Positions 1-10,103 of a stretch of DNA of 64,000 bases are shown here, one piece after another. Made by a program: the position numbers and the translations under genes. This DNA comes from Leptobrachium leishanense. Taxonomy: Eukaryota > Chordata > Amphibia > Anura > Megophryidae. Location of the stretch: assembly GCA_009667805.1 (NCBI GenBank), contig CM019064.1, positions 110,768,328 through 110,832,327 of the forward strand. The letters are read 5' to 3'. The notes below the pieces were generated by a model, which was not told where the DNA came from, searched no databases, and saw nothing but the letters and a program-made list of their open reading frames with translations. The first letter of the stretch is position 1. The number at the start of each line of letters is the position of its first letter.

Positions 1-286
1 CAATGACATTACTGCCTTCTGTTAGAGTTTTGCAGAGAGCAGAAACTTGTCATCACCAACATAATTTTCCAGCAAAAAGATAGTCTGAAAAGAACTTGGA
101 TACACCCTCAGTCTAAACACTGCCACCTCTAAGACTACATTGTGGTGTGTCAAAGAGACATTTCACACATCAAGCTTATTCAAGTAATGCCCAGAACTAA
201 GTGTCATAACATTCAGTAAACTAATGCTAAATCTGACAAAGTAACCACATACAACCACTCATTGCTCATATAACCAGCAATGGGCC
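1..286. other. AT-rich DNA, nothing recognised
   Basis: No coding potential, RNA gene or repeat boundary could be identified here. Confidence 0.5.
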
Positions 287-410
287 CAATCCAAGGTTGG
301 TGTTAACTTAACCAGAGCTGTTGTAAATTTACCAGTCATTATAGTCTATGGAATTGCTACGTATACAACAATTAAGTTTACACCAGGGTTGTAATATACA
401 CAGCCTATAA
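287..410. repeat. Diverged copy of a palindromic MITE
   Basis: The segment carries the phrases 'ggtgttaacttaaccagagc' and 'aagtttacaccagggttgta', matching the two arms of the cleaner palindromic MITE at 5444-5574. This copy is degraded, especially in its right arm, so the ends are approximate. Confidence 0.6.
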
Positions 411-1095
411 GAGCAAGAGCACTGGGGAATAAATAAAACCCTAATGGGCATTACCCTATTGTGTAGCAATCAAAAAAGAAAAAGGTAGACCTGTTTAAAC
501 TTTATTAACGTGTACATTAAACCATATCACGCACACATAAAAACACACATAATTGAAAAGATTTTCACCCCTACCCGCAAAGGATAGGGTACCATGCCAT
601 GAAGTAACAGGTGTTAGGTAGATATCATAGGATATTCAATAAAAAATACAAATATATGGATACATATACCCAGCGTAAGCTGCCACCTAAGTGTATTATG
701 AGGGATAGTCAATTAATAATCCGTCAGGCATTCCACATATAGGTACAATAGCTGAGATGTAATACTCAAAGAAAAGCAACTCCAAGCCCGAACCAATACC
801 GAATATGAAGTATGAAAGCCAGCCATCCGCCATACAATACACATACGCCCTCATTGTGTAGGGGCAAAAAACGCTTAACCTGGCAGGTATGACATAACAA
901 GGACAACTGTTAAAATAGCCTCCCTTCTCGACTCGTTTTGCCGCTATCCAACTGCGGCTTTATCAAGAGATGTCATCACATAAATGAAAATCTTTTCATT
1001 TATGTGTGTTTTTATGCATTCGTGATATGGTTTAATGTACACGTTAATAAAGTTTAAAGAGGTAGCCGGTGTCTACCTTTTTCTTTTTTGATTGT
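411..1095 (-). mobile_element. Non-autonomous element with inverted arms and a hammerhead-like hairpin
   Basis: About 100 bp at 467-567 reappears in reverse complement at 983-1095 with few changes; both arms include 'acgtgtacattaaaccatat'. Between them, read on the minus strand at 967-931, lies a ribozyme-like core: CTTGATAAA, a 5-bp stem GCCGC/GCGGC with a 9-nt loop, then CAAAACG. An imperfect direct repeat, about 'tgtaatacacagcc', occurs near 393-408 and 1092-1106 and may be a target duplication. Penelope-like elements often have terminal repeats in inverted orientation and carry hammerhead motifs, so a Penelope-mobilised short element is the best guess. Family assignment is inference. Confidence 0.5.
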
Positions 1096-1289
1096 AATAC
1101 ACAGCCCAATATTTTTTATTAAAGACAATGAGATGAGGACCAACATTTCCATCAGAGTGAGTGAAGGAACCAGCAGGCAGATAATATGAGCAGGCCCACT
1201 GTGTGTGGCCCAATAAATTCAATATATGTGAGACAAAAACTGCATCATGGAAATATTTTCTAGATCTCACAATCAATCTAAGTGGCTTA

Positions 1290-1470
1290 CAGGTCTATTC
1301 AAAGAAAGGTGAAAATCAGGAGAATTAGCAGGAGACGAGAACAATCTAGACCAAATAGCTGATTTGGAAAATTATATAAATGGAAGAATTTTCTGGTTTG
1401 ACTATTTTGATCTAGAATTTTCACTTCTTCAGTCATTCTCTTGAGTATCACCTTTCTTTGAATATGCCTG
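1290..1470. repeat. Palindromic MITE (caggg-ttattc family), diverged
   Basis: Begins 'caggtctattcaaag' and ends 'ctttgaatatgcctg', so the ends are imperfect inverted repeats. The interior has two complementary arms about 'gattctagatc'. Better preserved relatives lie at 47903-48083 and 49331-49521. Confidence 0.65.
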
Positions 1471-2530
1471 AACGTTTTCCTTGTCTACTGTTTGCCATGA
1501 GATATACTGTGACATTGTATGCTTCCATGTTGTGTATTTTCCATGACAGGTACACAGGTTTTAATCACAGCTCAAGACTTAGCTGGTACCTCACACTTTA
1601 AAGACCTAAAAGTTCTAAAAGCTGGCAATCTTGAATTGCAACTACAAGGTCTTAAATAACTTTTATATAAGAGTATAAACACTTTACCAACAACTCATGT
1701 CTACACAAATGTGTTTACTATAAGGTATGCACATGCAGTAAGTCACGAAGACCAAATATTTGACTTTTTATGTTTTGTTTTAAACATTCCAACATTTGTA
1801 GGAGATGCCAAATAGAAAACAGGTGCATGATGTTTTAAAGTGCTTTTCTCAAGTGGAATGTTCTGTCCTCCATACATCTCTGTCGGTAATGGTGATATAC
1901 ATCACTGACTCATTAGCAAATCATCTGCCTTACGGCCTTAACATCATTTACCACTGCATGACATGATCCTGGACTAAACTTTATGATACATATGGGAGAG
2001 ATTGAGAATAAATGGGATTTGTGTATGTTTTTAGTTTGTTACAGAAAGGTGCACTTGTGATTCACTGCTTGCAAGATTCTCAAAAAAATTCACATGGTTA
2101 ATCGTTAATGTTATGCATAAAACTAAATTTAGAGAAATGTGTTTTGTTGTTTCTTTCTGTCATGTATAGAAACAATTGGGCATCTTTGTATTTTTGCTGT
2201 TTCTTGGTGATTACCTGAACCATGAATGTGGGGAGAATTGCACCTGAACTGCAAGAATATTTCCATAATAGTAGAGTCTGGGTCTGAGCAGAAAAGATCA
2301 TTCTATTTCCCATATTGCATGGATCCCCGCTGATTTCGATAAAGAAAAAAATCATTATGCAAATATATCACATTGTAGCTACCACAAAGCAAAGTGTCTT
2401 CATAATGAAATTCTATGAGTGCTTGCGTTCAGTGTCAATAAATGTATATTAATTATTATTACTATAGAGATCCATTTATAATTTATCACTAAATTATTAA
2501 TTGTCTTCTGAAGGTATGATCCCCCAAATA
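1471..2530. other. AT-rich DNA, no gene seen
   Basis: Only short, unconvincing open frames are present. No splice-framed conserved protein, RNA gene or clear repeat boundary is visible. Confidence 0.5.
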
Positions 2531-2745
2531 AGTATTGATGTTTGATATCGGGTATTGTCAGGGCTTTTTTTATCTGCTGTTACGTACAGTCACCGACCAT
2601 GTGCGGAGGACATCTCCCCCTATCATGAAAGTTCCGCGGATTGGTACCAATCACAGACTTCTCCCACAGGGGGCTAACATCTTGGATGTCAGCCCAACCC
2701 GCAGGACCTCCCGCAGCCCACTGACACCATCGCGTATTCTCCTCA
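2531..2745. repeat. GC-richer repeat fragment
   Basis: A moderately GC-rich stretch in AT-rich surroundings. It shares phrases such as 'ttggatgtcagcc' and 'catcgcg' with the GC-rich repeat at 37540-37620, so it is probably a fragment of the same unclassified family. Confidence 0.4.
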
Positions 2746-2960
2746 TTACAGTGTGTTTTATTGCTGTGGAGCTTAGTGATATACACATGCACACTGCACA
2801 TTACTGTGAGTTTTATTGCTGTGGAGCTCTGTAATATACACATGCACACTGTACATTACTGTGAGTTTTATTGCTGTAGAGCTCTGTGATACGCTCATAC
2901 ACACAGGAGGTTACTGTGAGGAACTTATTTATATACATATAAACCACACATTACTGCAAT
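2746..2960 (+). repeat. 55-bp minisatellite, about 3 to 4 units
   Basis: Units of about 55 bp built on 'ttactgtgagttttattgct' followed by 'gtggagctctgtgatacgct' and 'catacacac'. The same unit recurs at 4266-4325, 20822-20925 and 59805-60090, both orientations, so it is a dispersed satellite-like family and not a locus-specific expansion. Confidence 0.75.
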
Positions 2961-3499
2961 GTTTGGTGGGAATAGTTTGAGGGGTTTACAGAATTTAATC
3001 CTTGGACCCAGGCAACGCTATGTCGTGGACCTGGCCTTGGCTCTATTCATAGGGCTACCCACTGCTGTGCGCCCTCTATTCATTGGCTGCATGCAAGCGT
3101 ACACCAGCTCTTCGTTGGCTGCGCTCTGCCTGGCACTTTATGAGACTTCATGGTAAGTAGTGATGGGCCGAACACCCCTGTGTTCGGTTCGCATTCGAAC
3201 TCGAACACCCAAAAAAGTTCGACCGCGAACTCGAACACAATGTGAACACAATGCAAGTCAATGGGGCTCGAACGTTCAAAAATTAAGGTCCCCTCCAAGA
3301 GGGCATAGATGCAAGTTATTGGCCATAAATGGTGTATGGGGGTCCGGGAACTGCCCTGGGGGACAGGAAACAATGAATTATTTAAAAAAAAAGAAAAAAG
3401 GTTTTAACCCTTTCACTGCTGAGTGCTAAGCCATTTCACTGCTGTGCGCAGAGCTAATTTTTGCCGCTTTTGCTCATGTTTAAACGCGATTTGAAGCCA

Positions 3500-3830
3500 T
3501 GGGAAATGTTTTATCACTAACAAGTGGGAAATGTTTGACCAACAATGAGTGGGAAATGTTTGACCAACAATGTAATGGCTGGGTAGAGGTAACATCACTG
3601 CTCTGCATGGAGAGAGCCTGTGGGGACATGGGTTCGATCCCGGCAAGAGCTCCTTTCTAGTAAGTGTCCTTGGCCAAGACACCTAACGGTACATACTCGC
3701 CACCCAGGACATACTTGATAACAAGAGAAATCTCAATGTTTCCTTCCTGGTAAAATCCTTTCTAAAACAAAAAAAAATGAGTGGGAAATGTTTGACCAGC
3801 AATGAGTGGGAAATGTTTGACCAACACACA
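3500..3830 (+). repeat. 25-bp minisatellite interrupted by a SINE
   Basis: Copies of about 25 bp containing 'gagtgggaaatgtttgacca' lie at 3500-3575 and again at 3777-3830. The SINE at 3574-3778 sits between them, so it inserted into a pre-existing tandem repeat. Confidence 0.7.
3574..3778 (+). mobile_element. tRNA-derived SINE
   Basis: The head carries an A-box-like 'tggctgggtagagg' and a textbook RNA polymerase III B box, 'gggttcgatcccgg', near 3630-3645. The body ends 'ccttcctggtaaaatccttt' followed by an A-rich tail. Two reverse-strand copies lie at 32737-32925 and 39319-39527. The split promoter makes a tRNA-derived SINE very likely; it is not a tRNA gene because it lacks a cloverleaf and acceptor end. 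Confidence 0.8.
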
Positions 3831-3884
3831 GGACAGGATATACCTGAAATATGCCAGACGGCTTGCAATGACGCACTCTAACAC

Positions 3885-4045
3885 AAGCTCAAATCGATCA
3901 GTGTTAGAGTGGTCAGGGATAGCCAAAACGGTACACAAGGGGTATCTATCATATAAGCCAAAAATCAATCAGAGTTAGCATGGTCAAGGAATAGCCAAGG
4001 ACTGGTACACGGGGGTGGTTCTCATACAAGCCAGGTAACAACGGA
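3885..4045 (+). repeat. Diverged tandem pair, about 75-bp unit
   Basis: Two neighbouring copies share 'gttagagtggtcagggatag' against 'gttagcatggtcaaggaata' and both end near 'catataagcca' or 'catacaagcca'. Function unknown. Confidence 0.55.
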
Positions 4046-4642
4046 GACTGAAAAATCAACCAAGTAGTGAATCGCCACTGAGGGAAGCAAACTCCATGAC
4101 ATGGCGATGAGCCGTATCGCGCTGTCTGTATTTATTTATTTATAAAATATTTTACTAGGAAGGATACATTGATGATTTAAACCTGGCGGGCGCGAGTCAT
4201 CATGCCCGGCACCCGGCTTGTCGATGACGCCGCAAGGTGGCGGGGCCCCTCTGAGCTCCAGACGTGACAGATACGCTCATACACACCACACATTACTGTG
4301 AGTTTTATTGCTGTGGAACTATGTTATGTCTTTTTTTTGTTTTGGAAGGGGTTGAAAAGCTGTTACGGGTTGAGGAAGTTTATGGGGGGCCCCATTGTGA
4401 GGTTCAGTAAGGGGCCCATCATTTCTGATTGCTGCCCTGTATGCATCCAGTACACAGGTCAGTGCACCCAAATATTTGGCCTTTGGGGCCAGCTAGTGCC
4501 TTCACACCGTAACCCATCTGAGGTATTGTGGAAGATTGCAGGGTTGGACCCTGTGGTCAAATATTGAAATGATATGCACCTGTCACATTCAAGTGCAGAA
4601 AAATTGTGTCTTAGTCGGTGGTGCATGACACCGAGAATCTAA

Positions 4643-5070
4643 CAGCGTTATTCAAAGAGATCCGAATTGTGGCCGAAAGGTAACCGAACACTGAAATTCA
4701 GCGTACGGTTACCTTTCCTGGCCATTCGGCTACTCAGAGAGCAGGCAGTTCGCCAAATGTTGGCAAATTGCCTGCACATACAGTGCCTGGTCGATGCCTG
4801 TTCTAGGGCAGTGAAATCCCTATAGAGAAGCAATGCTTCATCTATTCATAGAATAAAAACCAGCAGTGAAAAGTTGCCGAAAGAAATGCCCTGCTGTTCG
4901 ATAGTTTCATTCGGCAGGTTTATTCAGGAGTATCCCATAGGCTTAAATGTTAAAAATATTTCCGTTTTAATTCAATATCTAATAGCCCGTTTATTACTAT
5001 ATACTGCAGTAAAGAGTCTCCTTATTTTTAGATTTTTTTATTTAAGCATCTTTTGGATTTTTTTAAAAAC
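4643..5070 (+). repeat. Partial copy of the ttattcaaagag repeat
   Basis: Begins 'cagcgttattcaaagag' and then follows, in reverse orientation, the right part of the element at 31801-32705, including 'gcagtgaaatcccta', 'taatagcccgtttatta' and 'gcagtaaagagtctc'. It lies inside the hAT-like composite and lacks its other terminus. Confidence 0.65.
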
Positions 5071-5443
5071 TTTTTTTTCTCAAACTTTCTGCGAACGTCC
5101 TGAAAAGTTTGAGTTCGCGAACTTTCGAACAGCCAATGTTTGAATCGAACGTCGAACTGATTCGAACCACAGCCCATCCCTAATGGTAAGTACCCCCATT
5201 TTCTTCCTAGAGAAAAAGCACTGAGTACAGTTGTATATTTCTTTTGGAATGGTTCTGATGCTATGACTAGTTACTGCAAAGCATTGCTTTGCATTTATAT
5301 TTTTCATTTTGTAATCATTAGATAATACTAGTATTAATAGCTATATACTATTCTAATTGCATTATCATATTTACACTTATACTGCATTAGTTATAAACTC
5401 CAAAAACACTAATATAATTTAACTTAATATTAATAAAACACTT

Positions 5444-5574
5444 TGGGCCATATTACATACTTGGTGCTAACTTAACCAGAGCTGTTGTAAACTTCCCAGA
5501 GCCTTAATAGCCTATGGAGGTTTAAGTTTACAACTGCTCTGGTTAAATTAGCACCAACATTGTAATATGGCCCT
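5444..5574. mobile_element. Palindromic MITE, 131 bp
   Basis: Ends are 'gggccatatta' and 'taatatggccc'. The arms pair through 'ggtgctaacttaaccagagc' and its reverse complement with a short centre, so almost the whole element is a hairpin. A diverged copy is at 287-410 and related phrases begin the element at 55133. Confidence 0.75.
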
Positions 5575-6090
5575 TTATAATTTGGAGAATCCATATAACC
5601 ATTTTTCTGAACACAAATTCACCAATAGTGGATGTTTTAGATACCTAGGGTGCACAGCGTGCAGCCACGTAACACCTGGCAAGGTGTTCTATCACCCACG
5701 TAATGGCAAAAAAAAACGGATTAGACACCACATCACATGCACAACGCCGTATGTGGTATATAAAATTCTATGCCCATGTGGATTAGCCTATGTAGGCAAA
5801 ACCATCAAAGGCCTTTGTGAACACCTTGCAAACCACCGTTCATCCATTAGGGCAGCCCTGGCAGGCCAAGACAGTGCCCAACCGGTGGCACGACATTTTT
5901 GGAGGTGCAACATCCATTGCCCTCACTCCGTGTGATGGCAATTGACCATGTCCCCCCCCTGACTAGGGGAGGTGACAGAGCGACTGTACTGCTTAAACAT
6001 GAATCCTTTTGGATTTTCACGCTGGAAACTATGAGGCCATTTGGCCTGAATGAAATCAATTCGTATACTGCTTTTCTATCTAGGCGCTGA
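5575..6090 (+). pseudogene. Penelope-like element, GIY-YIG endonuclease end, frameshifted
   Basis: Conceptual translation gives a Cys pair (GCTAC) about 40 residues before an ITC motif, then VVYKILCPCGLAYVGKT and an EHLANHRSSIR helix. This is the linker and GIY-YIG nuclease of Penelope-like retroelements, which nick the target DNA used to prime reverse transcription. A frameshift near 5900 moves the end into another frame, where HVPPLTRGGDRATVLLKHE and SFWIFTLETMRPFGLNE complete the family's C-terminus before a stop at 6088-6090. The reverse transcriptase that should precede it is absent, so the copy is 5'-truncated at the neighbouring MITE. It is not functional as read. It matters because Penelope-like elements are the known autonomous group that carries hammerhead motifs, and many such motifs occur in this window. 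Confidence 0.85.
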
Positions 6091-6727
6091 TTAGCTAAAT
6101 GGAGTTATGTAGTATGTATTTGCTTAATACATGTGTAACACTGTGTTTAACTTGGCTCTGAGAACTAAAACCATATTGCCTCTAGAGGGAGCCAGAGCGT
6201 AATGTACTATAATGTACTTATGGACTATGGACTACATCCCCCAAAAACCCTTGGGAGGGAGGAAGGAAGCAAGCGGACTGGCGCCATGAAGTGTGGAGCA
6301 TCGTGTTCAGCGTGGACAGAAGAGAAGGACCTCATTTAAGGAGGCCTCAGACAGAGGGGAGTGCTGGCGACATTCGACTTCTGGCTGAGGAGAGTCAGTC
6401 CGGGAGTGTAGATTTTGGCAGCCTCAGGTTCCAGTCGGCAAAGAAGGAATTTCTGGCAGAGTTCATCGGTCCGGGACAAGCTGTTTCACCAGTTGGGTGA
6501 GAAGGCCTCAGGCCTATGACTTTGCTAACAGTGCGCACTTATTTGAAAGCTTCAAATTTCAGGGCCCCAACGTTGACTAGTCGAAGATATTCGTCCATCC
6601 ACTGGCCAGTGGACATAGTACCCGGGTACCCTAGGACATAACTAACGAGCATTATTGAGTGGAATTTTGAACCAAAGAACTGAGAACATTAACTTATTAA
6701 CAGTTTATTCGCCATATATATAGTATA
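6091..6727 (+). other. Probable 3' untranslated part of the Penelope copy, then unassigned
   Basis: Non-coding sequence follows the endonuclease stop. I see no hammerhead core or terminal repeat. The boundary between the retroelement and host DNA cannot be placed. Confidence 0.4.
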
Positions 6728-8372
6728 CAGTCAGGTCCAGAAATATTGGGACATCAACACAATTCTAACATCTTTGGCTCTATACACCACCACAATGGAG
6801 TTGGAATGAAACAAACACAATGTGCTTTAACTGCAGACTGTCAGCCTTAATTTGAGGGTATGTACATCCAACTCAGGTGAACGGTATAGGACTTACAGCA
6901 GTTTGCAGATGTGCCTCCCACTTGATAAGGGACCAAAGGTAATGGGACAGAATAATAATCAAATCAAACTTTCCCTTCTTAATACTTGGTTGCAAATCCT
7001 TTGCAGTCAATCACAGCCTGAAGTCTGGAACGCATATACATCACCAGACGCTGGGTTTCATCCCTGGGGATGCTCTGCCAGGCCTCTACTGCAACTGTCT
7101 TCAGTTCCTGCTTGTTCTTGGGGCATTTTCCCTTCAGTTTTGTCTGCAGCAAGTGAAATGCATGCTCAATGGGATTCAGGTCAGGTGATTTACTTGGCCA
7201 TTGCTTAACATTCCACTTCTGTCCCTTCAAAAACTCTTTGGTTGCTTTTGCAGTATGCTTTGGCTCATTGTCCATCTGCACTGTGAAGCGCCCTCCAATG
7301 AGTTCTGCAGCATTTGGCTGAATGTGAGTAGATAATATTGCCCGAAACACTTCAGAATTCATCCTGCTGCTTTTGTCAGCAGTCACATCATTAATAAACA
7401 CAAGAGAACCAGTTCCATTGGCAGCCATACATGCCCACGCCATGACACTACCACCACCATGCTTCACTGATGAGGTGGTATGTTTAGGATCATGAGCAGT
7501 TCCTTTCCTTCTCCATACTCTTCTCTTCCCATCACCCTGGTACAAGTTGATCTTGGTCTCATCTGTCCATAGGATCTTGTTCCAGAACTGTGAAGGATTT
7601 GTTAGGTGTTGTTTGGCAAACTCTAATCTGGCCTTCCTGTTTTGAGGCTCACCAATGGTTTACATCTTGTGGTGAACCCTCTGTATTCACTCTGGTGAAA
7701 TCTTCTCTTGATTGTTGACTTTGACACACATACACCTACCTCCTGGAGAGTGTTCTTGATCTGACCAACTGTTGTGAAGGGTGTTTTCTTCACCAGGGAA
7801 AGAATTCTTCGGTCATCCACCACAGTTGTTTTCTGTGGTCTCCCGGGTCTTTTGGTGTTGCTGAGCTCACGGTGCATTCCTTCTTTTTGAGAATGTTCCA
7901 AACAGTTGTTTTGGCCACACCTAATGTTCTTGCTGTCTCTCTGATGGGTTTGTTTTGTTTCTTCAGCCTAATGATGGCTTGCTTCACTGATAGTGACAGC
8001 TCTTTGGATCTCATCTTGAGAGTTGACAGCAACAGATTCCAAATGCAAATAGCACACTTGAAATGAACTCTGGGCCTTTTATCTGCACATTGTAATTGGG
8101 GTAATGAGGGAATATCACACACCTGGCCATGGAACAGCTGAGAAGCCAATTGTCCCATTACCTTTGGTCCCTTAACAGGTGGGAGGCACATCTGCAAACT
8201 GCTGTAAGTCCTACACCGTTCACCTGAGTTGGATGTACATACCCTCAAATTAAAGCTGACAGTCTGCAGTTAAAGCACATTGTGTTTGTTTCATTCCAAC
8301 TCCATTGTGGTGGTGTATAGAGCCAAAGATGTTAGATTTGTGTCAATGTCCCAATATTTCTGGACATGACTG
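6728..8372 (-). mobile_element. Tc1/mariner element with about 220-bp inverted repeats
   Basis: Terminal inverted repeats begin 'cagtcaggtccagaaatatt' and are flanked by TA on both sides (6726-6727 and 8373-8374). The repeats extend about 220 bp with few differences, the IR/DR-like long-terminal layout of many vertebrate Tc1 elements. The transposase remnant is on the minus strand. A second copy of the same family is at 55811-57371. Confidence 0.92.
6979..8014 (-). pseudogene. Tc1-family transposase, broken
   Basis: Cut-and-paste DDE transposase, normally about 340 residues; the coding span here fits 345. The N-terminus starts at the ATG for MRSKELSLSVKQ and holds the paired helix-turn-helix (IRETARTLGVAKTTVWNIL), then a GRPQK motif and second helix-turn-helix. 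The C-terminal 188 residues are one open frame (7545-6979) with the second catalytic Asp in QMDNEPKHTA and the catalytic Glu/Asp position in SPDLNPIEHAF, spaced D34E. Frame changes near 7850 and between 7623 and 7545 separate the parts, so the copy cannot make a full enzyme. Homologous C-terminus in the copy at 56821-57117 is nearly identical. Confidence 0.9.
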
Positions 8373-8381
8373 TATATCCAC

Positions 8382-8859
8382 TGTGAGCTGGGAAACAGGT
8401 AGCGGGTGCAATTGCTCTCTGGGGTGAGCACTCTTGAAAGGTTCAGAGACCAGACCAGTGACTTTTCTTCAAACGGGGGTACATTTATTGCAGCAACCCA
8501 CAGGTTATACACCACACTGTATATTGCTCAAAATAAACAGTTCAAAAGCAAAGAAAATTCCTAGCCGTGTCCCGGCACTAACTAAACATACAATAGCCCT
8601 GACTAACAACCTTTGCAAACCTAGTGTTTGTCAGGCTTCAGCAAACTAGCATGACCAACCTTGTGCTCCAGCAGATAGAGACCATCTGCTCCCCAGACTC
8701 CAGAGCGATGTCTGTTTGCCTCACCTGCACTAAATTGCCACTGAGGCAAAGTGCAAAACCAGGTGCTTAGAGGTTCCGGAAGGTGTAAGAGAGAAATCTG
8801 GGTGACACATAAACCCCGGAGAGGACCTTTCCTTGCTCTCTACATGATGCCCTGTTACA
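8382..8859 (-). repeat. 3' LTR of the Gmr1-like element
   Basis: 478 bp; on the minus strand it begins TGTAACAGGG and ends GCTCACA, giving TG...CA ends. It differs from the 5' LTR at three sites that I can see (two substitutions and one 1-bp indel). It begins only nine bases from the end of the Tc1 element. Confidence 0.95.
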
Positions 8860-8873
8860 TACCCTCCCCCCTT
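8860..8873 (-). promoter_or_regulatory. Polypurine tract
   Basis: On the minus strand, 'aaggggggagggta' lies directly before the 3' LTR, the place where plus-strand DNA synthesis is primed in LTR retrotransposons. Confidence 0.8.
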
Positions 8874-8884
8874 GTTTCAACCCC

Positions 8885-9520
8885 CTGGGTGGAACACTGT
8901 CAGCTACACAAGCGTAGACTCTGGACAGAGCATCTACATTGGCCATTTTTTTACCCGGGCGATGCTTCACAGTGAAGCTGTAGTCCTGCAATGCCAGAAA
9001 CCAATGGTTCACACGTCTATTGGTCTCCTTTTTTAGAGCCATCCATTTGAGGGGAGCATGGTCAGTCACCAGATCAAACTGGCGCCCTAATAAATAATAT
9101 CTTAAGGCATCCAATGCCCATTTAATAGCCAAACCCTCCTTCTCAATCACGGCATATTTCTGTTCATGATCGTTTAGTTTTCTGCTTAAGTACACTACAG
9201 GGTGTTCCTCACCATTATGTACCTGTGACAAAACTGCCCCTAGACCAACATCAGATGCATCAGTTTGGACTACAAAGTCCTTGGAAAAATCAGGGGAGTA
9301 GAGGATTGGCTGTGCACAAAGAGCCCTCTTCAGGACCTGGAAAGATTCCTCAGCTTCTGGGGACCATTTGACCATTAAATTCTTCCCTTTGGTAAGGTCT
9401 GTCAACGGGGCTGCAAGAGTTGCAAAGTTTGGGATAAACCTCCTGTAGTATCCCGTTATCCCAAGGAAAGCTCTGACTTGTTTTTTACTGGTGGACGTGG
9501 CCACTCCTGAATGGCTTCTA
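8885..9520 (-). pseudogene. RNase H domain of the Gmr1-like pol
   Basis: After the RT connection (GYYRRFIPNFATLAAPLTDL) the RNase H domain shows VQTDASDVGLGAVLSQ with the first catalytic Asp, EKEGLAIKWALDAL with the Glu, and LVTDHAPLKW with another catalytic Asp. It degrades the RNA strand of the RNA:DNA hybrid. The frame is offset from the upstream RT frame, with the change near 9480, and closes at 8767 through the polypurine tract into the LTR. Confidence 0.9.
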
Positions 9521-10103
9521 CTTTGTTTAGCTGGGGTTTTATGACTCCACGCCCAATCGTGTAACCTAAATTTTTGGCTTCCTCTAACCCCAGGGCACAT
9601 TTTTTTGGATTAGCAGTGATACCTGCTCTATGGAGAGTTTCCAAGACAGCTTGGACTCGAGGCAAATGATATTCCCAGTCAGTGCTATGTACTACGATGT
9701 CATCCAAGTATGCTGCTGCATACTGTTGGTGGGTCCTCAAAAGTTTGTCTATAGCTCTCTGAAATGTAGCAGGTGCATTTTGTAATCCAAAAGGCATCTT
9801 TTTATATTGAAACGAACCCTCAGGGGTTACGAAGGCCGTCTTCTCCTTGGCACCTTCTGTCAGGGGAATTTGCCAATATCCTTTGGTCAAGTCCAAAGTT
9901 GTCAAATAACGAGCTGTGCCCAGTCGGTCTATAAGTTCGTCTACCCGGGGCATAGGATAAGTGTCAAACTTGGTCACTGAATTGAGCTTCCTAAAATCAT
10001 TGCAAAACCTCCAACTCCCATCTGGCTTTGGGACTAGGACAATGGGACTGGACCAGTCACTACTGGACTCTTCAATGATGTCTAGCTCAAACATTTTCTT
10101 CAC
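9456..10103 (-). pseudogene. Reverse transcriptase domain of the Gmr1-like pol
   Basis: A 215-residue open segment with the Ty3/gypsy RT signatures in order: SSPIVLVPKPDGSWRFCNDF (about residues 18-37), LTTLDLTKGYWQI with a catalytic Asp near residue 71, FGLQNAPATFQ near 105-115 and the active-site YLDD at 132-135. The catalytic residues are intact. A one-base frame change near 10100 separates it from integrase and another near 9480 from RNase H, so the present copy would not give a full polyprotein. Confidence 0.92.

Larger units (their letters stand above)
3158..5182. mobile_element. hAT-like composite DNA transposon with 8-bp target duplication
   Basis: The element starts 'tagtgatgggc' and ends 'gcccatcccta', inverted repeats matching at 10 of 11 positions. 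It is flanked by perfect 8-bp direct repeats 'atggtaag' at 3150-3157 and 5183-5190, the duplication length of hAT elements. No transposase remains. The interior is a nest of other repeats: a fragment shared with 16437-16525, a 25-bp minisatellite, a SINE, a tandem pair, a 55-bp satellite unit and part of the repeat found at 31801-32705. Superfamily rests on target duplication length and ends only. Confidence 0.7.

Noticed and set aside
3574..3778. tRNA gene suggested by a perfect B box
   Set aside because: No cloverleaf or acceptor stem can be formed; the same sequence recurs at three loci with a common 3' tail, so it is a SINE.
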